A stretch of DNA of 64,000 bases from Lewinella sp. IMCC34191 (GTDB taxonomy: Bacteria; Bacteroidota; Bacteroidia; Chitinophagales; Saprospiraceae): contig NZ_QNQZ01000003.1 in the NCBI RefSeq assembly GCF_003390935.1, positions 1-64,000 of the forward strand, given 5' to 3'. The notes beneath the pieces were generated by a model. It searched no databases. It was not told where the DNA came from and saw nothing but the letters and a program-made list of their open reading frames with translations. How positions within the stretch are numbered: position 1 is the first letter of the stretch; the number at the start of each line of letters is the position of its first letter. The translations under genes were made by a program, and so were the position numbers. This document shows positions 1-8,140 of the stretch, piece by piece.

Positions 1-310
<310 letters not shown>

Positions 311-617
311 AAAGTTCTTATACCCTATGCCGTAGCATAGGATTGTATGTTGACTTAACTACCGAAAGAGCTCGATGCTGTATAAAAATTAATCAGGGCC
401 ATAGTCACAAATCCAGTGTCGCAAACCTTCCTCGAAAAGAAGATCCGGTCGCATTCGTTAATTCTACGGCGTTGAACCTCGCCTGCCATTGATGTCAAAG
501 ATCGTGGCGCCGGCAGGTCACCTAAGACCCTCGTTTCAGTCGCATCAGCCCCCTATGGGCCCACGCTGAAACACCAGCTTTTTTCTTCATTTGTTCGCCT
601 TGCCTCCAAAGCGGCTG
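311..617 (-). other. 16S rRNA leader, transcribed spacer
   Basis: About 300 nt between the nearest rRNA promoter and the mature 16S end. It has no credible open frame. It holds a compact hairpin just before the 16S (324-341) and is presumably the processed leader of the rRNA precursor. I could not delimit an antitermination boxA with confidence. Confidence 0.6.
324..341 (-). repeat. UACG-tetraloop hairpin in rRNA leader
   Basis: On the minus strand CCTATGC-TACG-GCATAGG forms a perfect 7-bp stem closed by a UACG loop on a C-G pair, a member of the very stable UNCG tetraloop class. It lies 14 nt upstream of the mature 16S end, so a role in precursor folding or processing is plausible. The function is inferred from position only. 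Confidence 0.6.
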
Positions 618-648
618 CAAAAGTACAGCAAGTTTTTTAACTGTGCAA
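618..648 (-). promoter_or_regulatory. rRNA promoter, proximal (TTG-N20-TACTTTTG)
   Basis: On the minus strand a -33 TTG (646-648) is followed after 20 nt by TACTTTTG (618-625), a perfect match to the Bacteroidota housekeeping sigma -7 consensus TAnnTTTG, with an A-rich stretch between. Transcription would begin near 611 and read into the 16S gene. Confidence 0.8.
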
Positions 649-720
649 GTGATGGATAAAATTTCTTTTCAAATCATCCGCCCGCCTAGTCAATTTCCCA
701 CCGCTCGTTCGCGGGGGCCG

Positions 721-753
721 CAAAGGTACGATGAGCGATCTTTACTTTCCAAA
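721..753 (-). promoter_or_regulatory. rRNA promoter, middle (TTTG-N21-TACCTTTG)
   Basis: On the minus strand TTTG (750-753) and TACCTTTG (721-728) are separated by 21 nt, matching both Bacteroidota promoter boxes exactly. It sits about 100 bp upstream of the proximal rRNA promoter and points the same way. Confidence 0.75.
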
Positions 754-924
754 TGTTTCAAAAGAAATTTTCGAAAACTATTCGGAGTAAATTTCCGTCC
801 GGCGCGATCCTTTTCTGCCGAGGCCGTTGCCATCGACGCTTGTAAAAGAATCAGTAATCTGGAAGGAACACCGGCGCCTTTAAAAGGTCCGGTATTGATC
901 GCGCACTTCTCGTTTGCGGGACGG

Positions 925-957
925 CAAAGATACATAGCCGAGGGGAACTCCTGCAAA
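925..957 (-). promoter_or_regulatory. rRNA promoter, distal (TTTG-N21-TATCTTTG)
   Basis: On the minus strand TTTG (954-957) and TATCTTTG (925-932) are separated by 21 nt, again perfect in both boxes. It is the outermost of three same-direction promoters before the 16S gene. The spacing is identical to the middle promoter. Confidence 0.72.
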
Positions 958-1039
958 CTGTAGGTTACTTTTTTCTCTTTTGATTTCAAGTTTTCGGGTC
1001 CCGCCCGGACGCGCCGGGGTGGTACCTACGTCCTCAAAG

Positions 1040-1075
1040 CAAGTGACGCTCTCTCTATCAGAGTGATAGCACTTG
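1040..1075. repeat. nested inverted repeat, operator-like
   Basis: CAAGTG (1040-1045) and CACTTG (1070-1075) form outer arms, with an inner palindrome CTATCA-GAG-TGATAG at 1055-1069. The inner half-sites resemble TetR-type operators (the classical tetO half-site is CTATCA/TGATAG with a 1-nt centre), but the centre here is 3 nt. It lies about 85 bp upstream of the distal rRNA promoter. The rest of 958-1186 shows no gene. The role is unknown. Confidence 0.45.
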
Positions 1076-1186
1076 ACCACGCCACTACGCTCAGCGCGTG
1101 AGCTACGGAATACTAAATTCGGTGGTATGCCTGCTGACCAGGTGGCTCGTGTCTAATAGCGTGAACCCATTACCCGGAAAGCATCT

Positions 1187-1199
1187 TACCTGCGCTCCG
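1187..1199 (-). repeat. dispersed element copy 1 (CGGAGCGCAGGTA)
   Basis: Exact 13-bp copy on the minus strand, extended to GGCGTCGGAGCGCAGGTAAG. It lies between the rRNA promoter region and the 3' end of the gene at 1230. Confidence 0.6.
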
Positions 1200-1229
1200 A
1201 CGCCATGCATATATATATAAGGATACGGA

Positions 1230-1937
1230 TTACCCGCCAGCGATGGCCTCCCCTACCCTTTCGACGGCCGCTAAGACTTCTTCCTGCGCCACCTGCAGAT
1301 GAAAGCGCCGGGACCGAGCGACCGTAGCCAGGACTACCAGTTCCGGCACACCGCTCCGAGCGATAGCCTTCGGATCGTGAATACAAGTGTATGCACTACG
1401 CATCGTCGTGATACAGGCCGGGTCAATACGATCGCTCAGGGATTCCACCGTGGCAAGCACCTGGCGGTCGTAAGCCTGAAGATCCGGGCGTAGGACGTTA
1501 TTGCGAAATGCGAATACGGACGCCAGAAGCGCGCGTAATTCAATGTCTTCAACCAAGTTGACATCCCCGGTATTGACCATGACATCAAAGGTCGTAGGGG
1601 AAAAGGTCCGAAAGACGCCCTTATTCAATACCCCATTCATTCGTTGCAATCCGGACTGGAGGCTATCCGGATCGGTTAACCCAAAAAGGCGGATAGCCGC
1701 TTCGAGGTCGGCTAAGTCTTTGTTGACGTCGGCCAGATTCATGACATTGGATACCCGCTCCGCTTCGAGGTCCTGGATAATGGCGGCGTAGTAGGCCTGT
1801 AACCGGCGATCGTCCTTGCGGGCACCATTACACCGATCGACGCTGGTGGCGATAACCAAACCGACGATGATAAGGGAAACCTGGAGGAGGTAGTCGAGTA
1901 ATCGTTGCCGAAAGGGCAGGCGTTTTGGGGTAGGCAC
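1230..1937 (-). CDS. DUF6090-like single-pass membrane protein
   Basis: About 235 residues. A positively charged start is followed by one membrane segment (LLDYLLQVSLIIVGLVIATS) and a long helical, charged soluble part with a DLEAERVSNVMNL stretch. This layout matches the Bacteroidota hypothetical family DUF6090 (one N-terminal helix, then coiled-coil-like region); the assignment comes from pattern, not alignment. The frame stays open to an ATG at 2018, but that extension would translate through the glnII terminator and a second hairpin, so I place the start at a GTG at 1937 preceded by GGAG. It is the last gene before the rRNA operon and has its own strand-mates upstream only through that terminator. 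Function unknown. Confidence 0.6.
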   Translation of the reverse strand: MPTPKRLPFRQRLLDYLLQVSLIIVGLVIATSVDRCNGARKDDRRLQAYYAAIIQDLEAERVSNVMNLADVNKDLADLEAAIRLFGLTDPDSLQSGLQRMNGVLNKGVFRTFSPTTFDVMVNTGDVNLVEDIELRALLASVFAFRNNVLRPDLQAYDRQVLATVESLSDRIDPACITTMRSAYTCIHDPKAIARSGVPELVVLATVARSRRFHLQVAQEEVLAAVERVGEAIAGG

Positions 1938-1964
1938 GCTCCAAAATACAGCGGATTGCAGACA

Positions 1965-2001
1965 TGAAAAAGCCCGGTCCCACGCAAGCGCGAGACCGGG
2001 C
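1965..2001 (-). terminator. rho-independent terminator of glnII
   Basis: On the minus strand GCCCGGTC (1994-2001) pairs with GACCGGGC (1972-1979) around a 14-nt loop and is followed by five T. A second perfect hairpin, GGTTCC-AAAG-GGAACC (2011-2026), lies just upstream of it. Both are about 100 nt past the glnII stop. Confidence 0.8.
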
Positions 2002-2091
2002 GAAAAGGTGGGTTCCAAAGGGAACCTGAGCTGATTTAACCTTCTTGTATTTCTTTAGGTAACAAAAAAGAAGGTCAGATCACGAAGTAGT

Positions 2092-3108
2092 TTAGTTAGA
2101 CACGGGCTTCACCGTTTTGACGATACGGGCAGCCACCTTGTAGGGGTCGGCGGCACTGTTGGGCCGGCGATCTTCCAGCCAGCCCTTCCAGCCACGCTCG
2201 ACTGTAGCGATGGGGATACGGATGGAGGCACCGCGATCGGAGATACCGAAGCTGAATTCGTGGATGCTCTGCGTTTCGTGCTTACCGGTCAGGCGCAGGT
2301 GATTGTCGTGACCATAAACGGCGATGTGCTCCTTGGTGTAGGGACGGAATGCCTCGCATACTTTCTCGTAGTCCGCCCGGTTGCCGCTCTCGCGGAGGAA
2401 GGAGTTGGAGAAGTTGGCGTGCATACCCGAACCGTTCCAGTCACCCTTGAGAGGCTTACAGTGGTACTCGACGTACACACCGTAGGCTTCGGCGGTGCGC
2501 TCGAGCAGGAAGCGCGCGAGCCAGATCTGGTCACCGGCTTCTTTGGCGCCTTTATCGAAGGTTTGGAATTCCCACTGTCCGGGGGCCACCTCCGCGTTGA
2601 TACCTTCCACGTTCAGTCCGGCATCGAGGCAAGCATCGAGGTGCTCCTCGATGATCTCGCGGCCGAAGGCGTTGCGGGCGCCCACGGAGCAGTAGTACTG
2701 TCCCTGTGGAGCGGGGTCGCTACCGTCGGCGGGGAAGCCGAGCGGCTTGTTGGTGTCCATGTCCATGAGGAAGTACTCCTGCTCGAAGCCGAACCAGAAG
2801 TCCTGGTCTTCGTCGTCGATGGTGGCCCGGGCGTTGGTGGGGTGCGGGGTGCCGTCGGCGTTGAGTACCTCGGTCATGACGATGAAGCCATTCTTTCGAA
2901 TGGGATCGGGCACGATCATGACCGGCTTGAGGAGACAGTCGGAGCTGCCGCCTTCGGCCTGTTGGGTACTGGATCCGTCGAAGGACCACATCGGGCAGTC
3001 TTCCAGCTTGCCGCTGAAGTCGGACTCAATGCGGGTTTTGCAGCGCAGGGTCTGCATGGGCTCGTTACCGTCGAGCCATACGTACTGTAGCTTGTGTTTG
3101 GTAGCCAT
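2092..3108 (-). CDS. glnII: glutamine synthetase, type II (GSII)
   Basis: Cytosolic enzyme that makes glutamine from glutamate, ammonia and ATP. At 338 residues it has the short GSII (eukaryote-like) length, not the ~470 of GSI or ~730 of GSIII. The beta-grasp substrate-binding part carries WSFDGSSTQQAEG (residues 41-53). The catalytic part shows FGFEQEYFLM (106-115), an Asn-Ala-Glu-Val-Ala-Pro-Gly-Gln-Trp-Glu block (171-180) and NGSGMH (225-230). The ATG at 3108 fits the family N terminus. It is the last gene of a same-strand group with P-II, ammonium channel and porin, which supports a joint nitrogen-limitation response. The upstream 118 bp contain copy 2 of a dispersed element. Confidence 0.95.
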   Translation of the reverse strand: MATKHKLQYVWLDGNEPMQTLRCKTRIESDFSGKLEDCPMWSFDGSSTQQAEGGSSDCLLKPVMIVPDPIRKNGFIVMTEVLNADGTPHPTNARATIDDEDQDFWFGFEQEYFLMDMDTNKPLGFPADGSDPAPQGQYYCSVGARNAFGREIIEEHLDACLDAGLNVEGINAEVAPGQWEFQTFDKGAKEAGDQIWLARFLLERTAEAYGVYVEYHCKPLKGDWNGSGMHANFSNSFLRESGNRADYEKVCEAFRPYTKEHIAVYGHDNHLRLTGKHETQSIHEFSFGISDRGASIRIPIATVERGWKGWLEDRRPNSAADPYKVAARIVKTVKPVSN

Positions 3109-3159
3109 AGATTATGTTAGGTTAAATCAGAAGGTTAAGTAATGAAGTTCTTTTTGCGG

Positions 3160-3172
3160 CGGGGCGCAGGTA
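3160..3172 (+). repeat. dispersed element copy 2 (one mismatch)
   Basis: CGGGGCGCAGGTA, 12 of 13 identical to the exact copies. It shares further flanks with copy 3 at 18264: a TTTTTGCGG run on the left and AAA..CCTTA on the right. It lies 52 bp upstream of glnII. Confidence 0.6.
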
Positions 3173-3226
3173 AAAAGCCTTACCGGAAAGCCGTGCAACG
3201 TGTCCCCCGGCCGCATGTTTTTGGGA

Positions 3227-4354
3227 TTAGAAGGAGTATATGGCGGCGAGGATGAAGGAAGCCACGCTGTCGTCTTCGTCACCGCCACCAAAATCGATGA
3301 TCTGATCCTCGAAGGCGTAGGTAGTAGCAAAGTCGCTGCTGGAGTCCAGGCGGAACTCGGGCATGATGCGCAGGTCACCGATCGTGATGTTCCCGGTGGC
3401 GGTCAGTGCGGTCACGCTTCTGCCGTCAAGGTCGATCCCATCGGGTACGCTTTCCTGGAAGTACTCGCCGCGCAGCGAAAGGTCGAAACCGTCCGTGATC
3501 CCGATGGTGGAATAAAGCGCTACACCGGTAAATCCGTCGGAGTCGCCAATGGTAGCTTCGTCGACGAAGTTCTGCGTACTCTTATTGGTGGCGTTTATGC
3601 CGAACATCAGGCTTTCGCTGGCTTCGAAGGTCGCGGTCAGGTCGATCTGAAGTGTCGTGGCGTCATCGTCATTAAGGATATCTTTCTCATCCGTACCGTA
3701 CAGGAAGTTCAGGTAGGCGGCCAGGCCACCGGTCTCCGCGCTCAGCTGGGCGCCGTAGTAGTAGCCCGGATCGTTGAAGCGACTGTCGGTGTTGTCGAAA
3801 ATGCCAAGCATGGCGCCAAAGCCTTCAGCAATCGCGAAATCCGCTTTCAGTCCCGTATGGAAGAAGGGTCCGTAGCTGAACATGTAGCTGGTGCTGTAAT
3901 TCATATTCGCCGGCGCATCGATAACTTCGTAACCAACGAAGGTGCCGAACTGACCGAAGGTAAAGGTGACCGCGTCGCTTGGTGAATAGGTCACGAAAAG
4001 CTGCTGAAGATTGGGGAAATCACCGTTAGCTTCATTGGCACGGGGACCGAATCCGACTTGTCCTACGAAGCCAACTTTACCGAAGGTTTTTTCCGCCAGC
4101 AAATTCACGTTACCAACACCAAACCCGCGAGTCTCCTGAGTGAAACTGGTCGGAAAGGCTAAAGGCGTATCGGTAATTTCATCGCTTGGATCCGAAAAAA
4201 CATTCTGGAAGTAAGCATCCACATAACCGCTAAGCTGGAAGCTGGATTCTTCCTCCTCTTCTTCTTCAACGATCAAGACGTCGACGTCCTGAGCGATCAG
4301 TTGGGGACCAAAGCATAGAAGCAAAGCGAATAGGGATAGTTGAAAAGTTTTCAT
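3227..4354 (-). CDS. outer membrane porin, OmpL-like beta-barrel (BBP2 type)
   Basis: 375 residues. A signal peptide ends at about residue 21 (LLLCFGPQLIAQ), then an unusual acidic run of consecutive glutamates, then a barrel of alternating strands ending in aromatic Phe (AAIYSF), the usual last-strand signature. The pattern SGYVDAYFQNVF near the start and repeated Gly/Asn/aromatic strands fit putative porin-2 (OmpL-like, PF07642) proteins. Its place directly downstream of the ammonium channel gene (190 bp) suggests passage of ammonium or small nitrogen compounds through the outer membrane; that is inference from context. No promoter with both boxes was found in the gap, which holds a GTAGTAGG-rich inverted repeat. 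Confidence 0.8.
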   Translation of the reverse strand: MKTFQLSLFALLLCFGPQLIAQDVDVLIVEEEEEEESSFQLSGYVDAYFQNVFSDPSDEITDTPLAFPTSFTQETRGFGVGNVNLLAEKTFGKVGFVGQVGFGPRANEANGDFPNLQQLFVTYSPSDAVTFTFGQFGTFVGYEVIDAPANMNYSTSYMFSYGPFFHTGLKADFAIAEGFGAMLGIFDNTDSRFNDPGYYYGAQLSAETGGLAAYLNFLYGTDEKDILNDDDATTLQIDLTATFEASESLMFGINATNKSTQNFVDEATIGDSDGFTGVALYSTIGITDGFDLSLRGEYFQESVPDGIDLDGRSVTALTATGNITIGDLRIMPEFRLDSSSDFATTYAFEDQIIDFGGGDEDDSVASFILAAIYSF

Positions 4355-4397
4355 TGTATGTATAGTTGGGGAAAGTGGGAGTAAAGTGAGGTTTTTA

Positions 4398-4538
4398 GTA
4401 CGGTAGGGGGTAGTAGGTAGGGGGTAGCAGGTAGTCTGTTAGAGCGTTAGTCTGTCAGACTGGTGGGTGTATTGTACTTCGACGCTTAGCGTACCGTACT
4501 CATCCGTTGGCGCAGTCGACGACTACCTACTACCGTAC
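4398..4538. repeat. intergenic imperfect inverted repeat, GTAGTAGG-rich
   Basis: The left arm (4398-4434) is a degenerate tandem of GGTAGGGGGTAGTA-type units. The right arm (4523-4538) reads CTACCTACTACCGTAC, the complement of GTACGGTAG and GTAGTAGGTAG in the left arm. It fills most of the porin-amt gap. It resembles the purine-rich palindrome at 22447-22548 in style but not in exact sequence. Confidence 0.55.
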
Positions 4539-4544
4539 TCCTAA

Positions 4545-5843
4545 TTACCGTACGACGCCGCTGCTCGATTCGGTGAGCTGGAATACGCCGTCCTCCTTGG
4601 TGAGGCTGTAGGCGTGCATGTCGTGCTCGCCGAGGTCGAGACCGTTGATCTCTTCTTCTTCGTCGACGCGGATACCGAGGGTGGCCTTGAGGATGCTGAA
4701 GATCAGGAAGCTGGTGGCGAAGGAGAAGATGCCGACGCTAAGGGTACCGATGAGCTGGGTGACCAGCTGGCCCATACCGGCGCTGGCACCGAAGATCCCG
4801 ACGGCCAGCGTGCCCCAGATACCACATACGCCGTGTACGGAGGTTGCACCTACGGGGTCATCCAGGCGCAGGGTCTTGTCGAAGAAGACGATGCTCAAAG
4901 GAATGATGATACCGGCGATCATACCGATCAGGATGGCTTCGCCACCGCTCATGAGGTCGGCGCCCGCCGTGATACCGACGAGACCGCCCAGGATGCCGTT
5001 CAGCACCATGGATAGATCGTAGGTCTTAAAGAGGATGTAGCCCATGAAGAAGGCGGCGACTCCACCCGCGGCAGCGGCCAGGGAAGTGGTCACAAAGACG
5101 AGGCTGACACCATTTGCATCGGCACTCAGTACGGAGCCACCGTTGAAGCCGTACCAACCGAACCAGAGGAGGAAGACACCGATGGCGGCCAGGGGCATGC
5201 TGTGGCCGGGGATGGCGGTTACCGTTCCGTCGGAGCGGTACTTTCCGCGGCGGGCGCCGAGCAGGATAACGGCGGCCAGTGCGGCAAAACCGCCGGCGGC
5301 GTGAACCAGCGTGGAACCGGCGAAATCGTAGAAGCCCATTTCAGAGAGCCAGCCTCCACCCCAGTGCCACATACCCGTGATTGGGTAGCTGATGGCGACG
5401 AAAAGAGTAGCGAAAATGAGGAAGGGGACCAACTTGACCCGCTCGGCTACGGCACCGGAGACAATGGTGGCGCAGGTAGCGGCAAACATGGCCTGAAAGA
5501 TGAAGTCGGAGTAGCCCGTGTAGGTGGCTCCTTCCTCGGCGGCGGCGGCGTACTGTACTACGCCGTCCACTTCGGGAATAGCGCCGGCGGCCCAGTCCAT
5601 TACGCCGAAGGCGCCGATGAAGCCACCCGCGTAATCGTCGCCGGGATACATCAGGTTGTAGCCGATAAAGTAGTACGTCAGCAAGCCGATGCTGATGATC
5701 ATGGAGTTTTTAAAGAGGATATTTACGACGTTCTTGCGCTGGACGAAGCCGGCTTCAAGACTGGCGAAGCCGAGGTGCATGATGAAGACCAAACAGGTCG
5801 CCACCAGTATCCACAGGTTGTTTACGGTAAACATTGCTTCCAT
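4545..5843 (-). CDS. amt: ammonium transporter (Amt/MEP/Rh family)
   Basis: 432 residues with about 11 membrane helices and no cleavable signal beyond the first helix. The family signature lies around residues 171-190 (DFAGSTLVHAAGG), with the pore region MWHWGGGW just before it and the second conserved His in VHGVCGIWG. It conducts ammonia/ammonium across the inner membrane and is normally closed by a P-II protein plugging its cytoplasmic mouth. The P-II gene lies 128 bp upstream on the same strand, the classical glnK-amtB order. The C-terminal tail (residues ~390-432) is acidic and cytoplasmic. Confidence 0.95.
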   Translation of the reverse strand: MEAMFTVNNLWILVATCLVFIMHLGFASLEAGFVQRKNVVNILFKNSMIISIGLLTYYFIGYNLMYPGDDYAGGFIGAFGVMDWAAGAIPEVDGVVQYAAAAEEGATYTGYSDFIFQAMFAATCATIVSGAVAERVKLVPFLIFATLFVAISYPITGMWHWGGGWLSEMGFYDFAGSTLVHAAGGFAALAAVILLGARRGKYRSDGTVTAIPGHSMPLAAIGVFLLWFGWYGFNGGSVLSADANGVSLVFVTTSLAAAAGGVAAFFMGYILFKTYDLSMVLNGILGGLVGITAGADLMSGGEAILIGMIAGIIIPLSIVFFDKTLRLDDPVGATSVHGVCGIWGTLAVGIFGASAGMGQLVTQLIGTLSVGIFSFATSFLIFSILKATLGIRVDEEEEINGLDLGEHDMHAYSLTKEDGVFQLTESSSGVVR

Positions 5844-5971
5844 AGCAGTATTATTCTAGTGTTATAAGATGAAGGAGGGGGTCTTACCTAGCGCAGGCCG
5901 AGGCAGTTGGGGGTAAAAAACAAGAATAGAAAGCAGTGGCTCGAGTGGTTAAATCGGCCCGGTGCAGTTGA

Positions 5972-6310
5972 TTAAATCGCGCTTTCGTTTTGTTCGCCGG
6001 TACGGATGCGAACGATGCGGTCGAGATCGTAGACGATGATCTTGCCGTCACCGACCTTGTTGGTCCGACCGGCGGAAACGATAGCCTCTACGATGGCGTC
6101 CACCTTGGTGGAGGGAGCAAGAATGTCGAGTTGCAGACGAGCTATGTAGTCGGCGTCGTAGACGCTACCACGGTAGGTCAGCTGCTCGCCTTTCTGCAGG
6201 CCGAAGCCTTTGACTTCGGTGAGGGTGAAAAAATTGACGTCAATGGCCGCCAGGGCATCACGAATGCTCTCAAAGCGGGACAGACGGATGATAGCTTCAA
6301 TCTTCTTCAT
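5972..6310 (-). CDS. glnB: P-II nitrogen regulatory protein
   Basis: 112 residues, the usual P-II size. The start is the ATG at 6310 (MKKIEAIIR), typical of the family; the frame extends to 6355 but those 15 residues do not look like P-II. The T-loop carries Y-R-G-S-V-Y, so the uridylylatable Tyr51 equivalent is present, and the B-loop shows VGDGKIIVYDL. It senses ATP/ADP and 2-oxoglutarate and controls the ammonium channel encoded next. By position it is GlnK-like. It is the first gene of the amt / porin / glnII group. Confidence 0.93.
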   Translation of the reverse strand: MKKIEAIIRLSRFESIRDALAAIDVNFFTLTEVKGFGLQKGEQLTYRGSVYDADYIARLQLDILAPSTKVDAIVEAIVSAGRTNKVGDGKIIVYDLDRIVRIRTGEQNESAI

Positions 6311-6480
6311 AGAAGTGGTTATCTTTGGGCAAGTCGTGGTTAGCGATTTGCTCACGAAAAGAGGTGAACGGAGAAGTCTATCTGGTTAATCGGGCTCTAC
6401 GAAGGTCGGACGTCTCTTCCCTTCGTTAGTACAAATATGACACTAACCCCGGCAGCTCACGCAGCAAACAACTTTTGCCA

Positions 6481-6511
6481 TTTGTGACGCCTAAAACGGG
6501 CGATATTTTTA
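6481..6511 (+). promoter_or_regulatory. candidate promoter for the gene at 6554
   Basis: TTTG (6481-6484), 19 nt, then TATTTTTA (6504-6511), one base off TAnnTTTG. The start codon follows 42 nt later. No comparable pair was found for the divergent P-II gene, whose upstream region (6311-6480) otherwise shows nothing clear. Confidence 0.45.
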
Positions 6512-6553
6512 GAAGACGCTGATTTACAACCTTTTAACTCACCCCGCTTACCC

Positions 6554-8140
6554 ATGCCAACGGCCGTAAAAGACCAGCTATGGAGACTGATAAAGTCTTT
6601 AAACAAAGCTGAAAAACGGAATTTCAAGCTCTATGCGACCCGGGCCGGCTCTACGACTGACAATAAATTCATTCAGCTTTTCGACGTTCTCGACCGCCTG
6701 GAAAGCCCCGACGACAATACAGTCACCAACCGCCTAAGCCTCTCTTCCGGTCAGTACAGCAACCTGAAAAGGCACCTTTACCAGCAGGTATTGACGAGTT
6801 TGCGGTTGATATACATCAACAAGGAAATCGATATCGAACTGCGGGAGCAGATCGATTTCAGTCATATTCTCTACGGTAAAGGACTTTACCTGGACGCCCT
6901 GCGTTCGCTGGAACGCGCTAAAAGCCGGGCGGTGGAACACAACCGAGACGTGCTGCATCTGGAAATTCTCGAATTCCAGAAACTGATCGAATCCCGCCAC
7001 ATCACGCTCTCCCGGCAGGTCGATAATAAAATGGATCTGCTCCTCAACGAATCGGCGGAGCGGAGCTATAGCGTGCTGAACACCAGCGAACTGTTCAACC
7101 TGAACATTCAGATCCACGGGCGATACATCGAATCCGGCCACAGTCGAAACGATGATGACCGGCAGGAGAACAAAGAATTCTGGAATAGCATCCAGACGCA
7201 CCGCTTCGACCGGGAAACCGTCAGCAGTACGTTTCACCAAAAGATTAACCGCTTTCAGGCATCGATGTGGTACCACTACATCCAACTGAGTTTCGAGGAT
7301 GCGCTCGAGTCCGCGATGAACGCCCTGACGCTGTTCCACTTGAGCACGCACATGACGGTAAAGGATCCCGACCTGTACCTGCGCTGCCTGTACTACGTTT
7401 CCGTCTTCGCCTATCTGTGCGGGGAGGAGAAGCGCATGCAACGTTACCTCAAAGTCACGGCGGCTTTTCTGAACGACGACCAGATCCAGTTCAACGAAAA
7501 CAGCCTGTTGATTGGCCGGGTGTACATCGGTCTGATGCGGCTTAACGCCTTCTTCGCCGCCGGCGAGTGGGAGGCGGCGCAGACCTACGGCGCCAAACTG
7601 CGGAAGCAATACGAGGCCGGTGATTTCGTCCCGACCGACCACCGCTGGGGGCAGTTCCTCTACAAATTTGCCGCAACGGCATTCGTGCGCAAGAAATACA
7701 GTGAGGCGCTTGACTACCTCAACGACATCATCAATATGAAGTCGGGTATCCTGCGCGAAGACCTCCTGCTCAATGCGCGGCTGCTTCACCTGCTCTGCCA
7801 CTACGAACTCGGCAACCGGGCACTGGTCGATTACCACCTGACCAACTTCAAACGACAGATGCGGCGCAGCAGCGAAACGGCCAAAATTCACGACCTCTGC
7901 GCTGCTACCCTACGCAAACTCATCAAGAGCGTAACCGGGGAGCACCCCCCTATTTACCAGAATCTGGATCGGAAACTACGGGAGGCCGCGCGTAGCGACC
8001 CCTTTGAACATAAAGCGTTGCTGTATCTGGATCTTACTCACTGGGTGAAACAGCATCTCCCACAACGGGAATCCGACCAACGGCAAAGCTCCGGGTCAGC
8101 CTTGCCTTACGGTGTTTCACCATCAGCTCCACCCGCTTGA
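6554..8140 (+). CDS. conserved helical protein of unknown function (TPR-like)
   Basis: 528 residues, no signal peptide, no membrane segment, rich in Leu, Arg, Lys and aromatic residues with regular helical periodicity (for example ALRSLERAKSRAVEHNRD and YSEALDYLND), suggesting an all-helical TPR-like solenoid. It starts MPTAVKDQLWRLIKSLNKAEKRNF; that N-terminal lysine/arginine pattern recurs, as far as I recall, in uncharacterised Bacteroidota proteins. The last 107 bp overlap the 3' end of the convergent TolC gene, and its final residues are low complexity (SSGSALPYGVSPSAPPA), so the tail may be a read-on extension. I do not recognise a function. Confidence 0.75.
   Translation: MPTAVKDQLWRLIKSLNKAEKRNFKLYATRAGSTTDNKFIQLFDVLDRLESPDDNTVTNRLSLSSGQYSNLKRHLYQQVLTSLRLIYINKEIDIELREQIDFSHILYGKGLYLDALRSLERAKSRAVEHNRDVLHLEILEFQKLIESRHITLSRQVDNKMDLLLNESAERSYSVLNTSELFNLNIQIHGRYIESGHSRNDDDRQENKEFWNSIQTHRFDRETVSSTFHQKINRFQASMWYHYIQLSFEDALESAMNALTLFHLSTHMTVKDPDLYLRCLYYVSVFAYLCGEEKRMQRYLKVTAAFLNDDQIQFNENSLLIGRVYIGLMRLNAFFAAGEWEAAQTYGAKLRKQYEAGDFVPTDHRWGQFLYKFAATAFVRKKYSEALDYLNDIINMKSGILREDLLLNARLLHLLCHYELGNRALVDYHLTNFKRQMRRSSETAKIHDLCAATLRKLIKSVTGEHPPIYQNLDRKLREAARSDPFEHKALLYLDLTHWVKQHLPQRESDQRQSSGSALPYGVSPSAPPA

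Noticed and set aside
643-1080. Open frames of 66-106 codons on both strands upstream of the 16S gene
   Set aside because: They cover the three rRNA promoters and have no protein-like composition.
1015-1090. Minus-strand segment with a TTTGAGG...GGTACC look that resembled part of a tRNA
   Set aside because: No acceptor stem or anticodon stem can be closed; the dominant structure is the nested inverted repeat at 1040-1075.
2260-3090. 276-codon frame on the plus strand
   Set aside because: Antisense to glnII, whose motifs are unmistakable.
6734-7891. 385-codon frame on the minus strand
   Set aside because: Shadow of the 528-residue gene; repetitive Val/Phe/Gln composition, no motif, no promoter.
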